A stretch of DNA of 64,000 bases from Allobosea sp. BH3 (GTDB lineage Bacteria > Pseudomonadota > Alphaproteobacteria > Rhizobiales > Beijerinckiaceae). Shown in pieces: positions 8,855 through 17,793 of this stretch (its first letter is position 1; every line of letters starts with the position of its first letter). A program made the position numbers and the translations under genes. Under the pieces are notes generated by a model. It was not told the origin of the DNA. It saw nothing but the letters and a program-made list of their open reading frames with translations, and did not search any database. The DNA is taken from the NCBI RefSeq assembly GCF_025499465.1, contig NZ_JAIMCA010000008.1, forward strand, positions 1 through 64,000, given 5' to 3'.

Positions 8855-10002
8855 TGGCCGGATCGACGACTCGCAACCTCGCGGCCCTGCTGGGTCTGAC
8901 GTCAGCCCTGCTGGGCTGCAACGACAAGCAGGCCTATCAGCCTCCTCCGCCGGCCGAGGTTGGAGTGGCGCTCCCGGTGCAGCGCAATGTCACCAGATGG
9001 ATCGAGGTGACCGGCCAGACTAATGCCGCCAAGCGGGTCGACCTCGTCGCCCGTGTTCAGGGCACGCTGACCGAGATCCGCCACAAGGACGGCGACGCCG
9101 TGAAAAAGGGCGACGTGCTCTTCGTCATCGAGCAGGACAATTACAGGCTCAACCTGCAACTCGCCGAGGCTTCCGAGGCCCAGCAGAGTGCTCTTCTCGC
9201 CCAGGCCGAGGCCGACCTCGCCCGCCAGCGGCAGCTCGCCAGCCGGCAGGCCGCCTCGGAAGCGGCGCTCGACAATGCTCTCGGCAAGCGCGATTCGACC
9301 GCCGCCGCGCGCGACCAGGCGGCGGCGCAAGTGGCGCAGGCCAGGCTCAACCTCGCCTATACAGAGGTGAAGGCGCCATTCGACGGCATCGTAACGGCGC
9401 GCAAGGTCGATGAGGGCGCGCTGGTCGGCGTCGGTGGGCCGACCCTGCTCGCGGCTGTCGTCCAGAGCGATCCGATCCAGGTGAAGTTCTCGCTCGATGA
9501 GCAAATCGTGCTGCGCATCCGCGAGGCGATGCGCCAACGCGAGCTGACCCTGGCGGGTCTGGGGCAGATTCCGGTGGAGATCGGGCTGAACACGGATAAG
9601 GGCTATCCCTATCGCGGCCGGCTCGATTATGTCGCGCCCGAACTCGACGGCGCCAGCGGCACGCTCGGCGTGCGGGCCGAGATCCCGAACCCGGACCGGG
9701 CGCTTCTGCCCGGTCTGTTCGTGCGCGTGCGGGTGCCGCTGCAGCGGGACGTGCCCGCACTGCTCGTCCCGGACAGCGCGCTCGGTGCGAGCCAGGCCGG
9801 CCGCCATTTGCTCGTCGTCAACGATCAGGATGTCATCGAACTGCGTCCGGTCGAGACCGGTGATCTCGCCGAGGGCGGACTCAGGGTGATCGCCTCCGCC
9901 ATCACGGCTCAGGATCGCGTCGTGGTCGGCCAGGCCGACCGTGCCTTGCCCGGCGCCAGGGTCCGGCCGGTGACGGCGGCGGCCGCGACGGCGAGGCATT
10001 GA
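8854..10002 (+). CDS. RND efflux periplasmic adaptor (membrane fusion protein)
   Basis: The adaptor links an inner-membrane RND pump to an outer-membrane channel. The 382-residue protein has a lipoprotein signal (LLGLTSALLGC). The MFP architecture is visible: a lipoyl half-domain VDLVARVQGTLTEIRHKDGD with KKGDVLFVIEQDNY, a long Ala/Gln-rich alpha-hairpin (about 95-165), the second lipoyl half LAYTEVKAPFDGIVTARKVD, then beta-barrel and membrane-proximal domains. Start and stop overlap both neighbours as TGATG, so hydrolase, adaptor and pump are one operon. No outer-membrane channel gene follows, so a TolC-like partner must lie elsewhere. Confidence 0.93.
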   Translation: MAGSTTRNLAALLGLTSALLGCNDKQAYQPPPPAEVGVALPVQRNVTRWIEVTGQTNAAKRVDLVARVQGTLTEIRHKDGDAVKKGDVLFVIEQDNYRLNLQLAEASEAQQSALLAQAEADLARQRQLASRQAASEAALDNALGKRDSTAAARDQAAAQVAQARLNLAYTEVKAPFDGIVTARKVDEGALVGVGGPTLLAAVVQSDPIQVKFSLDEQIVLRIREAMRQRELTLAGLGQIPVEIGLNTDKGYPYRGRLDYVAPELDGASGTLGVRAEIPNPDRALLPGLFVRVRVPLQRDVPALLVPDSALGASQAGRHLLVVNDQDVIELRPVETGDLAEGGLRVIASAITAQDRVVVGQADRALPGARVRPVTAAAATARH

Positions 10003-13000
10003 TGACGCGGTTCTTCATCGAGCGGCCGGTGCTGGCCAACGTCATCGCGGTGCTGACCGTCATCCTCGGGCTTGTGGCGCTGCTGGGCCTGCCTGTTTCG
10101 CAATATCCGAATGTGGTGCCGCCGACGGTGCAGGTCACGGCGCGTTACCCCGGCGCGAGCGCGGCCGTGATCGCGCGCGAGGTGGCATTGCCCGTCGAAC
10201 AGAAGGTCAATGGCGTCGAGGGCATGATCTACATGTCCTCGACCTCGACCAGCGATGGGCTGTACACGCTGACCGTCACCTTCCGTATCGGGACGGACGC
10301 GGACAAGGCGCAGATCCTGGTTCAGAACCGGGTCGCCTCGGCTCTTCCGCAACTGCCCTCCGTGGTCCAGAGCCAGGGCGTCCAGACCAACAAGCGCTCG
10401 ACAGCGATCCTCGAGATCGTGGCGCTGACCTCCAGCGACCCGCGCCATGACAGCCTGTTCCTGTCGAACTATGCGACGCTGAACCTGCTCGACGAGATCG
10501 CGCGGCTGCCGGGCGTCGGCAATGTGAGCGTCTTCGGCGCGGGCCAATACGCGATGCGCCTTTGGCTGGACCCGCAACGGCTGCAGGCGCGCGGTCTGCT
10601 GCCGGTCGACGTGATCAACGCGGTCAACCAGCAGAACCGCTCGGTCGCCTCCGGCCAGCTCGGCATGCCGCCGACGGCAGGAGAGCAGGCCTTCCACTAC
10701 ACGCTGCTCACGCCCGGCCGGCTGGACGAGGTCGCCGATTTCGAGAGCATCATCGTCAAGGCAGACGGCACGAATGGCGGCCGCATCACAAGGCTGAAGG
10801 ACGTGGCGCGAGTCGAGCTCGGCGCGCAGGCATACGGCCAGGACTTCAGGCTCGACGGGAGGGCGGCGGCCGGTCTCGCGGTCTTCCAACTGCCGGAGGC
10901 CAATGCTCTGGACGTCGCCAGGCGCGTCGAGGCGAGGATGGAGGTGCTCGCCGGGCGCTTCCCGCAAGGCATGAGCTGGAGCGTGCCGTTCGACACGACG
11001 CGCTTCGTCGAAGCCTCGATGGCGGCGGTCTACCGGACGCTGATCGAAGCGGCGGTGCTCGTCCTGCTGGTGATCCTGATCTTCCTGCAGGATTGGCGCG
11101 CGACATTGGTGCCGGCGACCACGGTGCCGGTCACGATCATCGGTGCTTTCGCGGCGATGGCGGCGCTTGGCTTCACCGTCAACATCTCGACCCTGCTCGC
11201 CGTCGTGCTCGCCATCGGCATCGTCGTCGACGACGCCATCGTCGTGGTCGAGGGGGCGACCAAGCACATGGAGCGTGGGCTGGACGCGCGCGAGGCTACG
11301 ATCGCCGCGATGCAGGAGCTGATCGGCCCGATCATGGGCATCACGCTGGTGCTGATGGCGGTGTTCCTGCCGGCCGCCTTCCTGCCCGGCTTGAGCGGGC
11401 AGATCTACCAGCAATTCGCTCTCGTCATCGCTGCGACCGCGCTCATCAGCGCCGTCAATGCGGTGACGCTGAAGCCGGCACAATGCGCGCTCTGGCTGCG
11501 CCCGCCCAGGCATCTGCATGAGCGCGCGCTGGTCTTCCGCCTGTTCGAGCGCGGCTATCTCGCCTGCGAGCGCGCCTATGCTCGCCTTATCGCCGGGCTC
11601 GTCCGCCGCAGCCGGCTGGTCTTCACGCTCACGCTCATGCTCGTCGGCCTGTCGGGTTTCGCCTTGAGCCGGATTCCGACTTCGTTCCTGCCGGTCGAGG
11701 ATCAGGGCTATCTGCTCGCATCGGTCCAGTTGCCGGACGGCGCTTCGCTGGCGCGCACGACGCGGGCGCTGGAGGAGGTCACAAGGCGGGCCAAGGCCGT
11801 GCCCGGCGTCGACAAGGTCATCGCCATCGCCGGTCTCTCGGCGATGAACGACAATGCCAGCCTCGCCAATGCCGGCGTCGCCTATGTCATGCTCACCGAC
11901 TGGAAACTGCGGAAAAGAGGCGAGGATCTGCTCGGCCTCCACACCGCGTTGTCCGAGGCTTTGTCCGGGCTCGATGACGGCAACGTCCTGGTGTTGCCGC
12001 CCCCGCCGATCCAGGGCATCGGCAATGCTTCGGGCTTCACCATGAAGGTCGAATTGCGCGACGGCAGCTTTGACTATCAGAAGCTCCAGCGCCTTGCGGA
12101 CGCGATCGCCGAGCGCGCCCGCGAACAGAACCTGTTCCAGGCGGCGCGCAACACCTTCAGCGCCAGGGCGCCCCAGGTCGAGGCGGTGATCGACCGCACC
12201 AAGGCAGAGACGCTCGGCATCTCCTTCGGCACGGCGACGGATGCGCTCGGCGCCTATATCGGTTCGGCCTATGTCGGCCAGTTCAGCAAGGCGGGCCGCG
12301 TCTTCCAGGTCTATGCCCAGGCCGAGGCCCCGGCGCGGATGGAGGCGGGCGATGTGCAGAGCCTCAAGGTCCGCAGCAAGAGCGGCGAGATGGTGCCGGT
12401 CGGCGCCTTCGCCGACATCCGCAGTACCGTCGGTCCTTCGCTGATCAGCTTCCACAACCTCTATCCCGCTGCGACGCTGATCGGCGCGCCGAACCGCGGC
12501 GTCAGCTCCGGCCAGGGCCTCGCCATGCTCGACGCAATCGCGGCCCAGACGCTGCCGCCCGGCACGGACTATGAATGGAGCGCGCTCTCCTATCAGGAGA
12601 AGGAACTCGGCGGACAGGTCTTCATCGTCTACGGCCTGAGCCTGCTCCTGGTCTATCTGGTCCTCGCCGGCCAGTATGAGAGCTGGATCGCGCCGCTCGG
12701 CGTCATCCTGTCGGTGCCGCTGGCGCTGCTCGGCACCGCGGGCGCGATGCTGGCGCTCGGCCTCTCCAGCAATCTCTACACCCAGATCGGCCTCGTGCTG
12801 CTGGTCGCGCTTTCGGCCAAGAACGCCATCCTGATCGTCGGTTTCGCCCGTGACCTGCATCTCAAGGACGGCATGGCGCTGGCCGATGCGGCGGTCGAGG
12901 CGGCACGGCTGCGTCTGCGGCCGATCGTGATGACCTCACTCGCCTTCATCCTCGGTCTGGTGCCGCTGGTGCTGGCAAGCGGAGCGGGGGCCAACGCCCA

Positions 13001-13163
13001 GAAGTCGATCGGCTTCGCGACGCTGACGGGGATGCTCGGTTCGACCCTGCTGACGATCGTCGTCGTGCCCTCGGCGTTCGTGGTGCTGCAGCAGCTCGAG
13101 GTACGCCTGGGCAGGGGCAGGGCGCAACCGTCGCCGCTGCCATGGGGCGGGCCTGTGCCATAG
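10002..13163 (+). CDS. RND multidrug efflux pump, HAE1 (AcrB/MexF) family
   Basis: This inner-membrane proton-driven pump exports hydrophobic or amphiphilic compounds. At 1053 residues it has the full AcrB length. It opens with FFIERPVLANVIAVLTVILG, the standard first helix, followed by QYPNVVPPTVQVTARYPGAS and the porter motif VNGVEGMIYMSS. The proton-relay segment in helix 4 is AIGIVVDDAIVVVEG, with the Asp pair. The second half repeats the layout (LPVEDQGYLLASVQLPDGAS, LVALSAKNAILIVGFARDLH). The ATG at 10002 overlaps the adaptor's stop. It resembles pumps of the MexF/AcrB group; substrates cannot be read from sequence. No dedicated regulator is adjacent. Confidence 0.95.
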   Translation: MTRFFIERPVLANVIAVLTVILGLVALLGLPVSQYPNVVPPTVQVTARYPGASAAVIAREVALPVEQKVNGVEGMIYMSSTSTSDGLYTLTVTFRIGTDADKAQILVQNRVASALPQLPSVVQSQGVQTNKRSTAILEIVALTSSDPRHDSLFLSNYATLNLLDEIARLPGVGNVSVFGAGQYAMRLWLDPQRLQARGLLPVDVINAVNQQNRSVASGQLGMPPTAGEQAFHYTLLTPGRLDEVADFESIIVKADGTNGGRITRLKDVARVELGAQAYGQDFRLDGRAAAGLAVFQLPEANALDVARRVEARMEVLAGRFPQGMSWSVPFDTTRFVEASMAAVYRTLIEAAVLVLLVILIFLQDWRATLVPATTVPVTIIGAFAAMAALGFTVNISTLLAVVLAIGIVVDDAIVVVEGATKHMERGLDAREATIAAMQELIGPIMGITLVLMAVFLPAAFLPGLSGQIYQQFALVIAATALISAVNAVTLKPAQCALWLRPPRHLHERALVFRLFERGYLACERAYARLIAGLVRRSRLVFTLTLMLVGLSGFALSRIPTSFLPVEDQGYLLASVQLPDGASLARTTRALEEVTRRAKAVPGVDKVIAIAGLSAMNDNASLANAGVAYVMLTDWKLRKRGEDLLGLHTALSEALSGLDDGNVLVLPPPPIQGIGNASGFTMKVELRDGSFDYQKLQRLADAIAERAREQNLFQAARNTFSARAPQVEAVIDRTKAETLGISFGTATDALGAYIGSAYVGQFSKAGRVFQVYAQAEAPARMEAGDVQSLKVRSKSGEMVPVGAFADIRSTVGPSLISFHNLYPAATLIGAPNRGVSSGQGLAMLDAIAAQTLPPGTDYEWSALSYQEKELGGQVFIVYGLSLLLVYLVLAGQYESWIAPLGVILSVPLALLGTAGAMLALGLSSNLYTQIGLVLLVALSAKNAILIVGFARDLHLKDGMALADAAVEAARLRLRPIVMTSLAFILGLVPLVLASGAGANAQKSIGFATLTGMLGSTLLTIVVVPSAFVVLQQLEVRLGRGRAQPSPLPWGGPVP

Positions 13164-13342
13164 CGGCGCGGCTCCGAGTGCTCGTTCAGACGCTCTGCAA
13201 GAGGAGCTTGTCGCGAAGGGCGGCAGGCTGTCCGTCATTTGCGGCGGGCGGATGCATGAAAAGAGGCAAACTACGGTTCCGGTGGCTGCTGATTCTCATG
13301 AGGATCCAGCTGCGCAAACGGGTGCTGGCGAGCAGGAAGTCA

Positions 13343-13417
13343 TGGTGCCGGCGGAGAGGATCGAACTCCCGACCTTCGGTTTACAAAACCGCTGCACTAC
13401 CGCTGTGCTACGCCGGC
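13343..13417 (-). tRNA. tRNA-Thr (UGU)
   Basis: The minus strand folds as a cloverleaf. The acceptor GCCGGCG pairs with CGCCGGC, with discriminator A at 13346. The D-arm is GCACAGCGGTAGTGC, the anticodon loop TTTGTAA (anticodon TGT, threonine ACA codons), and the T-arm GGGAGTTCGATCCTCTC. The CCA end is encoded (13343-13345). The outermost anticodon-stem pair is a G-A mismatch, which is tolerated in several alphaproteobacterial tRNAs. Confidence 0.95.
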
Positions 13418-13620
13418 CCGCTTCCGGCCTTTCGGCCGGGCCTGCCCTCTCGCGGAATTGTCGTTCCGCCAGCGGGCTGCGTTAGCGGTTAGCAGCAGGC
13501 GCTGGCGAGGGCAAGCCACTCCGGTTCGCGGCAGTGTCGGCCCTGGACGGCTTGCCACGTGAACCTCCCTTGCAGGAACGATCGTCGGCCCCAGCCGTTC
13601 TCGACCGAGGAGGGCAGGTC

Positions 13621-13947
13621 ATGAAAGCCGCGAAGCCATCGAGTCTCTTTGCTGGGATTTGCGCCGGGATCATCTGGGGAGCGTTGATCGGGGCGCCGGG
13701 AGCACAAGCCCAGAACTCGCCTCATCCGCCGACGCGCCCATCTCCGGATAATGAGGGCCTGAACCAGGGCGGGTCCATCGGACAGGAGGGAACCGGTTCG
13801 CTGCCGCAGCAGATTCAGCCGAACCAGGACAGCCCGGTCCTGGGCCGGGGCGAGACCCCGCCCTCGAAACAGGACCCCGGCCATCAGCATTCCGGCCCTG
13901 CGCAATCGCTGGAAGAGAGCAATCCGCCCAAAGCGCCGACGCGGTAG
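13621..13947 (+). CDS. Small exported Pro/Gln/Ser-rich protein, unknown
   Basis: This is a 108-residue protein. A strong AGGAGG ribosome site precedes the ATG at 13621; the open frame extends upstream to 13534 without such a site. The signal peptide contains SLFAGICAGIIWGALIGAPG and is likely cleaved after AQA. The mature chain is disordered-looking, rich in Pro, Gln, Ser and Gly (HPPTRPSPDNEGLNQGG, LPQQIQPNQDSPVLG). No family is recognised. It converges on the MFS transporter gene. Confidence 0.62.
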   Translation: MKAAKPSSLFAGICAGIIWGALIGAPGAQAQNSPHPPTRPSPDNEGLNQGGSIGQEGTGSLPQQIQPNQDSPVLGRGETPPSKQDPGHQHSGPAQSLEESNPPKAPTR

Positions 13948-14027
13948 CGCTGGCGCCTATGTCGTTTCCGCGGGCGGGCTGCAGTCCGGGCCCGCGCATG
14001 CGCGTTGCGGCTGAATTCCGCTGAACG

Positions 14028-14056
14028 AAAAAGGCCCCGCCTCGGAAGGCGGGGCC
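14028..14056 (-). terminator. Rho-independent terminator of the MFS transporter gene
   Basis: On the minus strand a 9-bp perfect stem, GGCCCCGCC with GGCGGGGCC around a 6-base loop, is followed by five T residues. It sits 23 bases after the transporter's stop. On the plus strand the stem could also end the short gene at 13621, but without a T run. Confidence 0.9.
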
Positions 14057-14078
14057 TCGGATGACAGACCTTCTCAGG

Positions 14079-15755
14079 TCAATTGTTGTCGAAGGTCATG
14101 ATGTCGCGATCCTTGGTCTCGGGCACCAGCAGCAAGCCGATCACGAAGGTCGCGAGGGCAAAGACGATCGGGTACCAGAGGCCGTAGAAGATGTCGCCCG
14201 TGCCGGCCACCATGGCGAAGGAGGTGGCTGGCAGGAGACCACCGAACCAACCGTTGCCGATATGGTAGGGCAGCGACATGCCGGTATAGCGGATGCGGGT
14301 CGGGAAGAGCTCGACCAGCGCCGCCGCGATCGGCCCGTAGACCATCGTGACGTAGATGATCAGCACCGTCAGGATCGCGATGACCGTCAGCGACTGGCCG
14401 CCGAAGAGCGCGCCGAAGAAGCCGGTCTTGACGATGCGGGCGTCACCGGCGGCGGGATAGCCGGCAGCGACCGCCTCCTTGGCGATGTTCGCTGCGAAGC
14501 TGCCGTCGATGGCGACATCCTTGCCGTTGACGGTGACCTTGGCGGCGGTACCCGCCGGGGCCGGCGCCTGGGTGTAGACGATCGCCTGCGTCGCGAGCGT
14601 GCGGCGGGCGATGTCGCAAGGCTGCGTGAAGGTGCGCACGCCCACCGGATCGAAGACCGAACCGCAGGTGGCGGGGTCGGCGACGACCTGCACCTTGACG
14701 TTGTCATGCGCCGCGGCGAGGCCGGGGTTCGCTGCCCTGGTCAGCGCGCCGAACAGCGGGAAGTAGGTCAGCGCCGCGATCAGGCAGCCGGCCAGGATGA
14801 TCGGCTTGCGGCCGATCTTGTCCGAGAGCGAGCCGAAGAAGATGAAGCCGCCGGTGCCGATGATCAGCGCCCAGGCGATCAGCACGTTGGCCGAGTAGAG
14901 ATCGACCTTCAGGATGCTCTGGATGAAGAACAGCGCGTAGAACTGGCCGGTGTACCAGACCACGGCCTGGCCCATGGTGAGGCCGAACAGGGCGATCAGC
15001 GCGATCTTGGCGTTCTTCCACTGGCCGAAGGCCTCGGAGAGCGGCGCCTTGGAGCCCGTGCCCTCTTCCTTCATCTTCTTGAAGGCCGGCGATTCCTGCA
15101 TCTGGAGGCGAATCCAGACCGAGATGGCCAGCAGGAAGATCGAGAGCAGGAACGGAATGCGCCAGCCCCAGGCGGCGAATTCCTGCTCGCCCATGTTGAC
15201 GCGGATCACCAGGATGACGATCAGCGAGAGCAGCAGGCCGAGTGTCGCGGTGGTCTGGATCCATGAGGTGTAGAAGCCGCGCCGGCCGACCGGGGCGTGC
15301 TCTGCGACATAGACAGCCGCGCCGCCATATTCGCCGCCGAGAGCCAGGCCCTGCAGCATGCGCAGTGCGATCAGGATGACCGGGGCGATCCAGCCGATGG
15401 AGTTGTAGCTGGGCAGCAGGCCGACCAGGAAGGTCGAGGCGCCCATGATCACGATGGTGACGAGGAAGGTATATTTGCGGCCGATCAGGTCACCCAGGCG
15501 GCCGAAGAACAGCGCGCCGAAGGGGCGGACCAGGAAGCCGGCGGCGAAGGCCAGCAGCGCGAAGATGGCGCGGGTGTTGGCGTCGAAGGCCGAGAAGAAG
15601 TGCGCGCCGATCATCACGGCGAGCGAGCCGTAGAGATAGAAATCGTACCACTCGAAGACGGTGCCGAGCGAGGAGGCCAGGATGACCTTCTTCTCCTCCT
15701 TCGTCATCGGGCGCGGTGCCGCCTTCGAAGCCACTGATTGCGATGCCATGCTCAT
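14079..15755 (-). CDS. MFS transporter, metabolite:H+ symporter (MHS) family
   Basis: This is an inner-membrane proton symporter of the MHS/ProP-ShiA-KgtP group for organic acids or osmolytes. It has 558 residues with about twelve helices. The family signatures are visible: GTVFEWYDFYLYGSLAVMIG near residue 40, GALFFGRLGDLIGRKYTFL (the MFS loop 2-3 motif) and LQGLALGGEYGGAAVYVAEH. After about helix 8 there is an unusual ~100-residue, Val/Ala/Thr-rich periplasmic-looking insert with two Cys (DPATCGSVFDPVG, TQPCDIARR), making it longer than ProP or KgtP. The ATG at 15755 has GGGGAG upstream. It has its own terminator. A perfect palindrome at 15944 may be its operator. The substrate is unknown. 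Confidence 0.9.
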   Translation of the reverse strand: MSMASQSVASKAAPRPMTKEEKKVILASSLGTVFEWYDFYLYGSLAVMIGAHFFSAFDANTRAIFALLAFAAGFLVRPFGALFFGRLGDLIGRKYTFLVTIVIMGASTFLVGLLPSYNSIGWIAPVILIALRMLQGLALGGEYGGAAVYVAEHAPVGRRGFYTSWIQTTATLGLLLSLIVILVIRVNMGEQEFAAWGWRIPFLLSIFLLAISVWIRLQMQESPAFKKMKEEGTGSKAPLSEAFGQWKNAKIALIALFGLTMGQAVVWYTGQFYALFFIQSILKVDLYSANVLIAWALIIGTGGFIFFGSLSDKIGRKPIILAGCLIAALTYFPLFGALTRAANPGLAAAHDNVKVQVVADPATCGSVFDPVGVRTFTQPCDIARRTLATQAIVYTQAPAPAGTAAKVTVNGKDVAIDGSFAANIAKEAVAAGYPAAGDARIVKTGFFGALFGGQSLTVIAILTVLIIYVTMVYGPIAAALVELFPTRIRYTGMSLPYHIGNGWFGGLLPATSFAMVAGTGDIFYGLWYPIVFALATFVIGLLLVPETKDRDIMTFDNN

Positions 15756-15943
15756 GGCGTGTCTCCCCTTGTGAAGCCCTGAAGCCGGGGGCCGCCCGGC
15801 TGGTTCCTCGATCTGCCTCGTCCGCATTTCTGACGTGCGGTGAACGGGCTGCCGGATGACGGACGAATCCCTTCATGCCGGCTTGCGCGAGAGGTTTGCG
15901 CGCGGATGGTTGCGGGAGCAATCAAGCACTTGGTCTTGCACCT

Positions 15944-15959
15944 TTCGTCTTAAGACGAA
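15944..15959. promoter_or_regulatory. 16-bp perfect palindrome, candidate operator
   Basis: TTCGTCTTAAGACGAA reads the same on both strands. It lies in the 342-base gap between the divergent MFS gene (start 15755) and the exported-protein gene (start 16098), about 190 and 140 bases from their starts. Nothing else coding is seen in this gap. The shape suits a dimeric repressor site; the regulator is not in the window. Confidence 0.5.
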
Positions 15960-16097
15960 CGGCGGAAGGGCCTGGGAGCTGCACGGAGAGGGCGGAAGCG
16001 GGCCGCAATGGCGGCTTCCCAGCGGGTGCGCGCTCACTATAATGATGAGTCGAAGGCCTGACGAGATGCTTTCCGAGCTTGGTCGAGGAGAAGCGCG

Positions 16098-16658
16098 ATG
16101 CCCCGCCTGATCGTCACTCTATCCTGCATTGTTCTGGCCGTCGGCGCGGCGTCCGCTGCGAACGCCGCCGGCCGCGGCGGAGCGCCGGGAGGCTCCATGG
16201 GGTTTGGCCCTGCGCGAGGCTTCGCCGCGCCTCCTATGCGCGGGGCGCGGGCCTTTCGCGGGGAGCATCCCAGGCGCATGTTCGGACATGGCTCGCCCGG
16301 CAGGCCTCACCGCTACGCCCGCGGGGGAGGCTACGGCGCTCCGTGGCCCTGGTACGACTCCGATGCGCAGGCAGGAGGCGTCACCGTCATCGTGCGGCAA
16401 GAGCCGCCGCCGATTGTGGATCCCTATTCCTTCGAGAACCTGATCGCGCGGACCGGGATCAGGCCGGCGCCCACGCCGGAGCCCGTCATCTATCGCCTCG
16501 AAGGTCCGCGCGACCGGCCGACCACGCGCGTGATCCGGATCGGCGCCGACCTTGAGCAGTCTGGCCATGGCGAGCGTCGCGCCCGCAGCCGCGTCGGCCA
16601 GAACCGCATCGCCTCTGCCGAGACGGGCGCGGTGCTGCTGCGCGTGCCTGCGCGCTAG
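16098..16658 (+). CDS. Exported Gly/Arg/Pro-rich protein, unknown
   Basis: This is a 186-residue predicted secreted protein. The start follows GAGGAG at good spacing. The signal peptide is PRLIVTLSCIVLAVGAASAA, with cleavage near ANAA. The mature N-terminal half is Gly/Arg/Pro-rich and basic (GRGGAPGGSMGFGPARGFA, HPRRMFGHGSPGRPHRYARG). The second half is more ordered (VTVIVRQEPPPIVDPYSFEN, PEPVIYRLEG). No catalytic motif or known family is recognised. The basic low-complexity part could bind an anionic envelope polymer, but that is speculation. Confidence 0.65.
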   Translation: MPRLIVTLSCIVLAVGAASAANAAGRGGAPGGSMGFGPARGFAAPPMRGARAFRGEHPRRMFGHGSPGRPHRYARGGGYGAPWPWYDSDAQAGGVTVIVRQEPPPIVDPYSFENLIARTGIRPAPTPEPVIYRLEGPRDRPTTRVIRIGADLEQSGHGERRARSRVGQNRIASAETGAVLLRVPAR

Positions 16659-16667
16659 AGCCCGCGC

Positions 16668-16760
16668 CGATCAGATTGCGCAGCAATCCGATCGGGCCAC
16701 GCCTTCTCTATCCATAGTTTAGAGGCGGATTCACCGATCAGGTTGATTCAACCTGATCGG
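16668..16760. repeat. Extragenic palindromic element (gatcaggttga type)
   Basis: Two hairpins lie just after the exported-protein gene. The first, 16668-16694, is built on GATTGC/GCAATC flanked by gatc. The second, 16734-16760, is a perfect 13-bp stem, CCGATCAGGTTGA, around a single T. The arrangement, between convergent genes and without an open frame, is that of a dispersed extragenic palindrome. Confidence 0.6.
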
Positions 16761-16808
16761 ATCCGGCTCCAGATTGCCGCGCGTTCCGTCAGGATGCGAT
16801 AGCGTCGC

Positions 16809-17594
16809 TCAGCGGCGGCTGGCGACGTAGAGCGCGATCGCGGTTGCGTTCGAGACGTTGAGGCTGGTGATCGCGCCCGGCACTTCCAGCCGTGCGACAT
16901 GGTCGCAGAGTTCGCGCGAGCGCTGGCGCAGGCCCTTACCCTCGGCCCCCATCACCATGACGAGCGGCCGGCGGAGCGTGACCTCGTCGAGCGCGATATC
17001 GCCGTCCGAATCGAAGCCGACGCGCAGGAAGCCGCGCTTGCCGAGCGTGTCCAGCGCGTCGCCGAGATTGCGCACGGCGATGAGCGGGACATGTTCCAGC
17101 GCGCCCGAGGCCGATTTCGCCAGGACGCCGGTCGCAGCCGGGGAATGGCGGATGGTGACGATCACCGCCGCGGCGCCGAAGGCGGCCGCCGAGCGCAGGA
17201 TGGCGCCGACATTGTGCGGGTCGGTGATCTGGTCGAGCGCCAGAACGACCGCATCGTCGGGCAAGCTGTCGAGATCGGGCGAAGGCAGGGGATCGCAGAC
17301 GAGATAGAGCCCCTGATGCACCGAATCGGGCGTCAGCAGCCGATCGATCTCGGAGGGGCGCACGATCTGCGCCTCCAGCGGAAGCGCGCCGACCAGCTCT
17401 TCGAGCCGTCGCAGCCCGTTCTCGGTGGCGAGCAGGCGGCGGTGGCGGCGCTGGGGGTTGCGCAGCGCCTCGACCACCGGGTGGACGCCGTAGAGCACGG
17501 CCTCGCCGATGTCGCCCGGCCGATGCGGCGGCGGCCCGTCGGGCCTGCGGCCGCCTGTGGGCCTTGTGTGCTTGGGACGGAACGGCGGGGCCAT
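16809..17594 (-). CDS. rlmB: TrmH-family 23S rRNA 2'-O-methyltransferase (RlmB-like)
   Basis: SPOUT-class enzyme; RlmB methylates the ribose of G2251 in 23S rRNA. The 261-residue protein has a basic N-terminus (FRPKHTRPTGGRRP), the substrate-binding domain VLYGVHPVVEALRNPQRRHR, and the SPOUT domain with motif 1 ALDQITDPHNVGAILRSAAA, motif 2 LVMVMGAEGKGLRQRSRELC and motif 3 VPGAITSLNVSNATAIALY. All three knot motifs are intact. The start at 17594 is chosen because upstream in-frame codons run through tRNA-Tyr and cannot be coding. RlmB rather than another TrmH paralogue is inferred from overall layout. Confidence 0.9.
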   Translation of the reverse strand: MAPPFRPKHTRPTGGRRPDGPPPHRPGDIGEAVLYGVHPVVEALRNPQRRHRRLLATENGLRRLEELVGALPLEAQIVRPSEIDRLLTPDSVHQGLYLVCDPLPSPDLDSLPDDAVVLALDQITDPHNVGAILRSAAAFGAAAVIVTIRHSPAATGVLAKSASGALEHVPLIAVRNLGDALDTLGKRGFLRVGFDSDGDIALDEVTLRRPLVMVMGAEGKGLRQRSRELCDHVARLEVPGAITSLNVSNATAIALYVASRR

Positions 17595-17708
17595 CGGTGT
17601 CTCCGGAATTCGTCCGCCTGCCGTGCCACGGCGCGGCGCGCTTGGCCAGAGCCTGCGCGGGATCGAGGCCGAAAGCCGAGTGCGATCCGATGCTTTGATA
17701 AGGGATGG

Positions 17709-17793
17709 TGGTGGGGGAAGCAGGACTCGAACCTGCGAAGGCATAGCCAGCGGATTTACAGTCCGCCCCCTTTGCCGCTCGGGACATTCCCCC
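17709..17793 (-). tRNA. tRNA-Tyr (GUA)
   Basis: The minus strand gives a class II tRNA with a long variable arm. The acceptor GGGGGAA pairs with TTCCCCC, the anticodon stem-loop is GCGGACTGTAAATCCGC (anticodon GTA), and the T-arm is GCAGGTTCGAGTCCTGC. CCA is encoded at 17709-17711. It lies upstream of the rRNA methyltransferase gene on the same strand. Confidence 0.95.

Noticed and set aside
9909..12860. 983-codon open frame antisense to the RND pump
   Set aside because: Shadow frame; the sense frame is a full-length, conserved pump.
13252..13485. Short open frames across tRNA-Thr on the plus strand
   Set aside because: They read antisense through the tRNA; no independent support.
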